Positions 58,994-64,000 of a stretch of 64,000 nucleotides of DNA are shown here, one piece after another (positions within the stretch are counted from its first letter, which is position 1; each line of letters starts with the position of its first letter). Source of the stretch: CAWCGU01 sp963795195 (GTDB taxonomy: Bacteria; Actinomycetota; Thermoleophilia; Solirubrobacterales; 70-9). The stretch is from contig CAWCGU010000006.1 of assembly GCA_963795195.1 (NCBI GenBank), positions 2,480,001-2,544,000 of the forward strand. The letters run 5' to 3'. The notes below the pieces were generated by a model. That model worked only from the letters and a program-made list of their open reading frames with translations. It was not told the DNA's origin and did no database searches. The translations under genes and the position numbers were made by a program.

Positions 58994-60490
58994 TCAGGCG
59001 CTCTGGGGTTGTGGTTCGGGTCTCGCCAGCGGCGTCCCCGCAACCGTGGGCTCGATGTTTGGCGACGGATACTCCTCCTGGGAGATGAACTGCTCGGGGT
59101 ATCCGTACATCCCGTGCGTCGAGATGTCGAGACCGGCGGTTTCCTCGGACTCGCTGACGCGCAGCCCCACCGTCTTCTTGATCGCGAAGAACGTGATCAT
59201 GGAGAGGCCGAACACGACCACGAAGGTCGCCGCAACGCCGACGGCCTGAACGCCGAACTGGCCGATTGTGGCACTGAACGGCGCATCACCGATGAGCCCG
59301 TACCAGATCCCGGGACTGGCCGTGTCTCCGACCAGACGCTCGGTTCCGAAGATCCCCACAGCGAGGGTTCCCCAGATGCCGGCGATGCCGTGTGCCGAGA
59401 GCGCGCCGACCGGATCGTCGAGGTACTTCTCAATGAACAACACTGCGTAGACCACCATCACACCGGCTAGAAAGCCGATGATCGGCGCGGCCCATTGCTC
59501 GACGTAGCCGCAACCGGCCGTGATGCCGACCAGGCCGGCGATCGCGCCATTGCCGGCCATGCCGACGTCGAGCGTGCGCGTCCTGATCCAGACGATCAGC
59601 AACGCACCGATGACGCCGGCGGAGGCGGCGAGCTGGGTGTTCCAGGCCACCTCGGCGAAGGCGACGCCGGCCGTGCCCAGCGTGGAACCCGCATTGAAGC
59701 CGAACCAACCTATCCAGAGGATGATCACGCCCAGCCCGACAAGCGGCATCGAGTGTCCGGGGATCGCCCGGGGCTTGCCGTCGGCTCCGTACTTGCCTCG
59801 GCGTGCTCCCAGCAGCAGCAGCGCCGCCAGCCCCGCCGTTGCGCCGGTGAGGTGGACGACCGAGGAGCCCGCGAAGTCGAGCACCTCCTTGCCGCCGATG
59901 TCGTCGAGCAAACCATCACCCGACCAGACCGCATGCGCGATCAAGGGGTAGATCAGCGCGCCGAACACGAATGCAAAGATCGCGTAGGCGCTGAACTTGA
60001 TCCTCTCGAGTGTGGTTCCCCAGACGATTGCGAGCGAGACCGCGCAAAAGGCCAGGCCGAACAGGGCGAAGCCGATGTCGACGTTGCCGACGATCGTGCC
60101 GGCCACGTCCTGACCGAAGTGGAAGAAGAACCCGTCCGTTCCGATCAGCTCGTTGCCCGGGCCGTTGACGCCCTGGCCGAGCATGTACCAGGCGACCGAG
60201 ACGACGCCCAGGTTGATCAGGATCTTCGCGACTCCGGTTCCGACGTTCTTGCCCCGGGAGAACCCGATCTCCAAGAACATGAACCCGGCCTGCATGAAGA
60301 ACACCAAAACGCAGGAGATCATCACCCAGGTCATGTCCAGTTCGGTACCGGTCGCCTTCACCTTGCCCCTCAGAGCCTCGACGGCCGCATCCTGGGCAAA
60401 GGCAACGCCTGGCAGCGCGACCAGCGCCACCATCGTCAAAGCCAATAGGCCCAGAATCCGGGGCGTCGCGCCCGCGTATCCTCGTTTCAT
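58994..60490 (-). CDS. amtB: Ammonium transporter AmtB
   Basis: 498 residues with a signal peptide and eleven helices. The twin pore histidines lie in AGSSVVHLTGATAG (His213) and GALSAHGIAGIWGTLAVGIF (His367), the Phe gate region in WIGWFGFNAGSTLG, and the usual DMTWVMISCVLVFFMQAGFM start. The C-terminal cytoplasmic tail, PEQFISQEEYPSPNIEP, is long enough for P-II docking. It imports NH3/NH4+ and is controlled by the adjacent GlnK. Confidence 0.97.
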   Translation of the reverse strand: MKRGYAGATPRILGLLALTMVALVALPGVAFAQDAAVEALRGKVKATGTELDMTWVMISCVLVFFMQAGFMFLEIGFSRGKNVGTGVAKILINLGVVSVAWYMLGQGVNGPGNELIGTDGFFFHFGQDVAGTIVGNVDIGFALFGLAFCAVSLAIVWGTTLERIKFSAYAIFAFVFGALIYPLIAHAVWSGDGLLDDIGGKEVLDFAGSSVVHLTGATAGLAALLLLGARRGKYGADGKPRAIPGHSMPLVGLGVIILWIGWFGFNAGSTLGTAGVAFAEVAWNTQLAASAGVIGALLIVWIRTRTLDVGMAGNGAIAGLVGITAGCGYVEQWAAPIIGFLAGVMVVYAVLFIEKYLDDPVGALSAHGIAGIWGTLAVGIFGTERLVGDTASPGIWYGLIGDAPFSATIGQFGVQAVGVAATFVVVFGLSMITFFAIKKTVGLRVSESEETAGLDISTHGMYGYPEQFISQEEYPSPNIEPTVAGTPLARPEPQPQSA

Positions 60491-60727
60491 TCGCTACGTC
60501 CTCCTTGCCCACCCAGGGAATGCCTGGGGTGGTCGCGGTTTTCCATGCGCAGCCAGGATGCAGCGGTCTGGGCGTCGTTTGTTTATCCATTTGTCGAGAC
60601 TTCATGTCTCACGTTTGTCCGCCCGGTAGACGCAGGCGTGGTCGTGCCTGGACCAGATGTCGAATCCCGCCTGCTCGAGCGCGAATTCGGTGGTTTAGTC
60701 GGAGCCAGTCCGTAGGTTTGTGACCAG
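60491..60727. promoter_or_regulatory. Divergent control region of amtB and murJ
   Basis: 237 bp without a gene. It holds inverted repeats CCCAGG-GAATG-CCTGGG (60512-60528), 21 bp before the amtB start, and GAGAC-TTCAT-GTCTC (60596-60610). The AT-rich block GTTTATCCATTTG (60580-60592) is a plausible -10 region for amtB. Nitrogen control at this site would be expected, but no GlnR or NtrC consensus is convincing. Confidence 0.4.
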
Positions 60728-62410
60728 ATGAACGACGAGGCGGGAATGCCGCCCAACCCAGAGCAGGCATTCGCCGGGCCCGCCGAGGCGCTGGCCGAGG
60801 AAGAACTGGATATCGCCAGCCAGAGCCTGGCCAGGCCGGCGGCGGTGATGGCGATCGGGACCGCGCTGTCGCGGCTCAGCGGGCTGGGGCGGATTGTCGC
60901 GATGGCGCTGGCGCTGGGCGTGGCTGAATCACGCCTGGCCGACGCCTACAACCTCGCCGCGACGCTGCCGTTCGTGCTCTACGAGCTTGCCCTTGGCGGG
61001 GTCTTGACCTCGATCTTCATCCCGGTGCTGGTACAGGAACTGCGCACCAAGGAGAAGAGGGAGGCCTGGGAGTCGGTTTCGGCGCTCGTCACGGCAGCGG
61101 TGGCGATGCTCTGCCTGCTCGCGCTTGTCGTGATCGTCGCGGCGCCGCTGATCATGGACTTCTTCGGCACTCGGCTGCCGGGCAGCGACGCGGCCGCTCA
61201 GGAGTCGCTGACGACTTTCCTGTTGCGCATTTTCGCTCTGCAGATAGCGCTCTACGGCTTCACTGCGATCGCCGCCGGCCTGCTCAACAGCCATGGCCGG
61301 TTTGCCGTGCCGATGTTCGCTCCGATCGTCAACAACCTGGTCGTGATCGTCGCCTTCCTGTTCTTCGCCCTGATCGTCTCAGGGGTGCCGACGCAGGAGA
61401 GCGTCGAGGCCGATCTCGGGCTGAAGCTGTTGCTCGGAGGAGGGGCGACCGCGGGAGTGGCGGCGATGGCGCTCATCTACTGGCCGTTCCTGCGCCGCTT
61501 GCCGGGGAAGCTGCGCCTGCGCATCGACTTCGGGCACCCGGCGGTGCGAAAGATGGCACGACTGTCGGCCTGGACCGTCGTTTACGTGCTGATCAACGCT
61601 CTGGGCACGATGATCTCTTTCTACCTCGCCAACCAGCTTCAGGGCGGGATCAGCGCCTACGTCACCGCCTTCGCCTTCTTCCAGCTACCGATCGGAATCG
61701 CGGCCGTCTCGATCGCGACCGCGCTGGTGCCGAAGCTCTCTGTGCACCACGTCGACGCCGACATGGGCGAGTTCCGGGCCCGGCTGGCCGGCGGGCTCAA
61801 GATCACCGCCTTGCTGATGCTCCCGGCGACGGCCGCCTTCATCGTCCTCGCTGACCCGATGGTGGAAGTGCTGCTCGAGCACGGGATCGTCGAGGCAAAA
61901 AGCGCCGACCTGGTCGCCTCGACGCTGCGCTACTTCGCGATCGGCCTGCTGCCGTTTGCCGCGTTCCAGCTGCTGATGCGCGGCTTCTACACCCGCCAGA
62001 ACGCCCGGGCGCCTGCGCTGATCAACATCATTGAGGTGGGCGTAACGGTGATCCTGGACCTCGCCCTGTACGGCCCACTCGACGTCGGCGGCCTGGCGCT
62101 CGCGCACTCGCTCGGGTACGTCGTCGGCGTCGCGGTCGCCTGGGTCTGGCTGAGCCGTGAGATCGGCAGCTTCTCCGGTCACGCGATCCTCGGCGAGACG
62201 GTCAAGGTGCTTGTTGGGGCCGCGGTGATGGCCTGCGCCATGTTGGGCGTCCTGACCCTGGTTGGTGAGGCACTCGATCCGGGTTTTCTGCGCTCGCTGG
62301 CCGAAATGATCACGGCTGGAGTGATTGGGGTCGGCGTCTTCTTCGGCGCCGCCTACCTGCTGCGCGTTCGCGACCTCGCTGAGTTCAAACGACTGCTGCC
62401 GGGCCGATGA
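60728..62410 (+). CDS. murJ: Lipid II flippase MurJ (MviN)
   Basis: 560 residues with about 14 membrane helices. SRLSGLGRIVAMALALGVAE and ADAYNLAATLPFVLYELALG near the start, SHGRFAVPMFAPIVNNLVVI in the middle, and RGFYTRQNARAPALINIIEV in the second half are MurJ hallmarks, including the charged cavity residues (Arg, Asp). It flips lipid-linked peptidoglycan precursor across the membrane. Its stop overlaps the next gene (ATGA). Confidence 0.94.
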   Translation: MNDEAGMPPNPEQAFAGPAEALAEEELDIASQSLARPAAVMAIGTALSRLSGLGRIVAMALALGVAESRLADAYNLAATLPFVLYELALGGVLTSIFIPVLVQELRTKEKREAWESVSALVTAAVAMLCLLALVVIVAAPLIMDFFGTRLPGSDAAAQESLTTFLLRIFALQIALYGFTAIAAGLLNSHGRFAVPMFAPIVNNLVVIVAFLFFALIVSGVPTQESVEADLGLKLLLGGGATAGVAAMALIYWPFLRRLPGKLRLRIDFGHPAVRKMARLSAWTVVYVLINALGTMISFYLANQLQGGISAYVTAFAFFQLPIGIAAVSIATALVPKLSVHHVDADMGEFRARLAGGLKITALLMLPATAAFIVLADPMVEVLLEHGIVEAKSADLVASTLRYFAIGLLPFAAFQLLMRGFYTRQNARAPALINIIEVGVTVILDLALYGPLDVGGLALAHSLGYVVGVAVAWVWLSREIGSFSGHAILGETVKVLVGAAVMACAMLGVLTLVGEALDPGFLRSLAEMITAGVIGVGVFFGAAYLLRVRDLAEFKRLLPGR

Positions 62411-63522
62411 GAATCCTCGCCGGCGTCTATCCGCCGCTCGAGACGGGGTCGCTGGTGGGTTCGCCGCGCCACCCCGGCTTCCCGTACTCCGAGCCTGGGC
62501 TGGCCCACACCCACCTTGGTCGCGGAGCGGTGTGGCTGGCGCTTCGTTCTCTCGGGCTGGGCGCGGGCAAGCGGATTGCGATGCCTGCGTACCACTGCGG
62601 GTCCGAGGTCGAGGCCGCCCATCTCGCCGGGCTCGAGATCGACTTCTACCGAGTTGACGGCGACCTTCGGGTGGACGAGGACGACATGCGCCGCGTGGCC
62701 GCCGGCTGCGACGCCACCTACCTGATCTCGAATTTCGGGTTCCCGATGGTCACCCCGCCTGACGGCGTGGTCGTCGAGGACGCTGCGCACGCGCTGTTTT
62801 CCCGCGATGGCAACGAGCCGATCGGCTCGCGCGCGGATGCGGCGGTCTTCTGCACGCGCAAGTCGCTGGGGGCGCCGGACGGCGGAGCGGTCCTGATCAA
62901 GGATGCGCCCGAGATCGACCCCGAGCGCGAGCGTGCTTCGGGCAGGGCGATGGCCCGCTCGACCGTCTCGCTGGCCGCCGGGCGCGCGGCACTCTCGCGA
63001 CTGGCGCCGCTGCGAGCCGCGTCGTTGCGCCTGCTCGCCGGCGCGAGCCGCGAAAGGGCCGCCGCCGAGGCGGGGACGCTTACCGAGGTCGTGATCGGGG
63101 AGTGGGACCTCGAGGTCGAGGACATGGAGGCGGCTGCGAGGCTGCCGACCCGGCTGGCGGAACGGATCGCCCTGCGCGCCGACCCGGAGGCGATCGGCAT
63201 CAGCCGCCGAGAAAACTACGAGACGCTGCTGGCGGAACTCGGCGAGCACGTCCCGGAGCGCCACCGCGAGCTTGCGCCCGGGGTCACCCCGCTCTACCTG
63301 CCTGTGATGGCGCCCGATCGCCCGCGCGCGATGGTCGAGCTGCTCGAAGGCGGCGTCAGGGCGCTGGAGGTTTGGCCGGTTCCCCATCCGCTGCTCGACC
63401 GCGGGCGTCACGCGGAACTCGAGCCGGCCAGAGCAGGTTTGGTGGCGCTGCCGGTTCACCAGTCGCTGCGACCCGAGCACGTCGAGTCCGTGCTGGCAGC
63501 AGCGAAGTCCGCACTGGCTTGA
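62407..63522 (+). CDS. DegT/DnrJ-like PLP-dependent aminotransferase
   Basis: 371 residues. Sugar-aminotransferase-type features are GAVWLALRSLGLGAGKRIAM, PAYHCGSEVEAAHLAGLEID, VVVEDAAHALF (cofactor Asp) and AAVFCTRKSLGAPDGGAVLI, with the Schiff-base Lys in CTRKSLG. The C-domain is shorter than in most members. Overlap with murJ suggests a role in cell-envelope sugar synthesis, though no other pathway gene is here. Confidence 0.86.
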   Translation: MRILAGVYPPLETGSLVGSPRHPGFPYSEPGLAHTHLGRGAVWLALRSLGLGAGKRIAMPAYHCGSEVEAAHLAGLEIDFYRVDGDLRVDEDDMRRVAAGCDATYLISNFGFPMVTPPDGVVVEDAAHALFSRDGNEPIGSRADAAVFCTRKSLGAPDGGAVLIKDAPEIDPERERASGRAMARSTVSLAAGRAALSRLAPLRAASLRLLAGASRERAAAEAGTLTEVVIGEWDLEVEDMEAAARLPTRLAERIALRADPEAIGISRRENYETLLAELGEHVPERHRELAPGVTPLYLPVMAPDRPRAMVELLEGGVRALEVWPVPHPLLDRGRHAELEPARAGLVALPVHQSLRPEHVESVLAAAKSALA

Positions 63523-63547
63523 CACGGTCGCGCGGCAGGCCTATCGT
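63519..63547 (+). promoter_or_regulatory. Promoter of the last small secreted protein
   Basis: TTGACA (63519-63524), 17-nt spacer, TATCGT (63542-63547), matching the housekeeping sigma-70 pattern. The -35 hexamer overlaps the stop codon of the aminotransferase gene, and the ATG at 63585 lies about 38 nt after the -10. Confidence 0.7.
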
Positions 63548-63584
63548 GGCTTTACCGAGCGAGTCAGCCACGAGAGGGGAAGGC

Positions 63585-63986
63585 ATGAGTACGAAAACGA
63601 GATCGAGATCCAGCAGGATCGGTGCGGCGATTTTGGTTGTGCTCTTTGCTTCGGCGCTGCTGGCGCCGTCGGCCGGCGCCTTCCGCTTCGAGGAGTTCTG
63701 GCAGGGCACCTGGAGCTACGTCTCCGGCGATCCGGGGTCAATGAAGCTGAAGCAGGACGGCAAGGATGTTCGAGGCAAGTACTTCACCGAGAGCGGTGTC
63801 AAGGCGGGAAAGATCGAGGGAGCGGTCAGCAAGCAGGGCCGCTACTGGTCCGGCACCTACCAGAACACCAATGACTCGGACACCGGGACCTTCTACGCCA
63901 AGCTCAAGGGCGACGACGTCTCCTTCAGGGGTGAGTTCACGTCAGCCGACGGCAACACCTACAGGTGGTCGGGCGAGAAGCAGTAG
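63585..63986 (+). CDS. Small secreted protein with lipocalin-like beta domain
   Basis: 133 residues, ATG 63585 with AGGGGAAGG directly upstream. A signal peptide (SRIGAAILVVLFASALLAPSAG) precedes a compact beta domain: FWQGTWSYVSGDPGSMKLKQ, DGKDVRGKYFTESGVKAGKI, GRYWSGTYQNTNDSDTGTFY and GDDVSFRGEFTSADGNTYRW. The alternating W/G-rich strands recall lipocalin-like or avidin-like barrels in shape only. Unknown function. The window ends 14 bp later. Confidence 0.78.
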   Translation: MSTKTRSRSSRIGAAILVVLFASALLAPSAGAFRFEEFWQGTWSYVSGDPGSMKLKQDGKDVRGKYFTESGVKAGKIEGAVSKQGRYWSGTYQNTNDSDTGTFYAKLKGDDVSFRGEFTSADGNTYRWSGEKQ

Positions 63987-64000
63987 CCGCGTTTAGTTTG

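Overview
The window is GC-rich DNA of actinobacterial type. Short intergenic gaps, frequent GTG/TTG starts, many 4-nt stop/start overlaps, Tat-exported enzymes, collagen-like and beta-propeller exported proteins and a CcmF/CcmH cytochrome c system suggest a Thermoleophilia/Solirubrobacterales-like soil actinobacterium; that placement is inference, since there is no rRNA here.

Layout. 1-5.6 kb: an exported YVTN propeller cut by the window edge, then cytochrome c maturation genes (CcmF, a TlpA/CcmG thioredoxin, CcmH) and a phytoene-desaturase-like flavoprotein. 5.7-15.7 kb: the most distinctive locus. A minus-strand operon contains two tandem [Tat beta-propeller + Tat sulfatase] modules plus a membrane-anchored alpha/beta-barrel protein and a secreted protein. 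It faces a TetR gene and a propeller-like gene across a divergent promoter carrying two TGACA-N3-TGTCA palindromes. 15.7-17 kb: a decayed patch (alpha/beta-hydrolase, lactate-oxidase and TetR remnants, probably a deletion scar). 17-24.3 kb: MerR/cupin pair with a 19-bp-spacer promoter, methyltransferase, DegV, and a ~1,490-residue zinc ribbon-Ser/Thr kinase-ATPase-adenylate cyclase protein. 24.5-31.1 kb: two tRNA-Ser genes, small proteins and gene remnants, with two partial copies of the tRNA-Ser(CGA) 3' half that look like attachment sites of small integrated elements. 31.7-34.2 kb: a surface protein with 108-residue choice-of-anchor-D repeats. 34.3-37.8 kb: a sulfur (persulfide/thiosulfate) operon with TauE, ArsR, a metallo-beta-lactamase/double-rhodanese protein and two YeeE halves. 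37.8-50.9 kb: general metabolism, including an MNT/HEPN pair, class III aminotransferase, ion channel, YjdJ/YjdI-like pair, MpaB-type oxygenase, LMW-PTP plus fructosamine kinase, alcohol dehydrogenase, GST, and a methylthioadenosine salvage pair. 51-64 kb: cell-wall enzymes, tandem S51 peptidases, AzlCD, PucR, GlnK-AmtB, MurJ, a DegT-like aminotransferase and a small secreted protein.

Two sequence-level patterns cut across the window. First, five short CGAAC-ended palindromic elements (46-51 bp, one inside a larger hairpin) lie at gene ends, and one supplies the Shine-Dalgarno sequence of a sulfatase gene. Second, many otherwise intact genes are broken by a single missing base, usually in a short G or C run, and one tRNA lacks the invariant T-loop C56; this pattern suggests consensus errors rather than true pseudogenes for the long genes.
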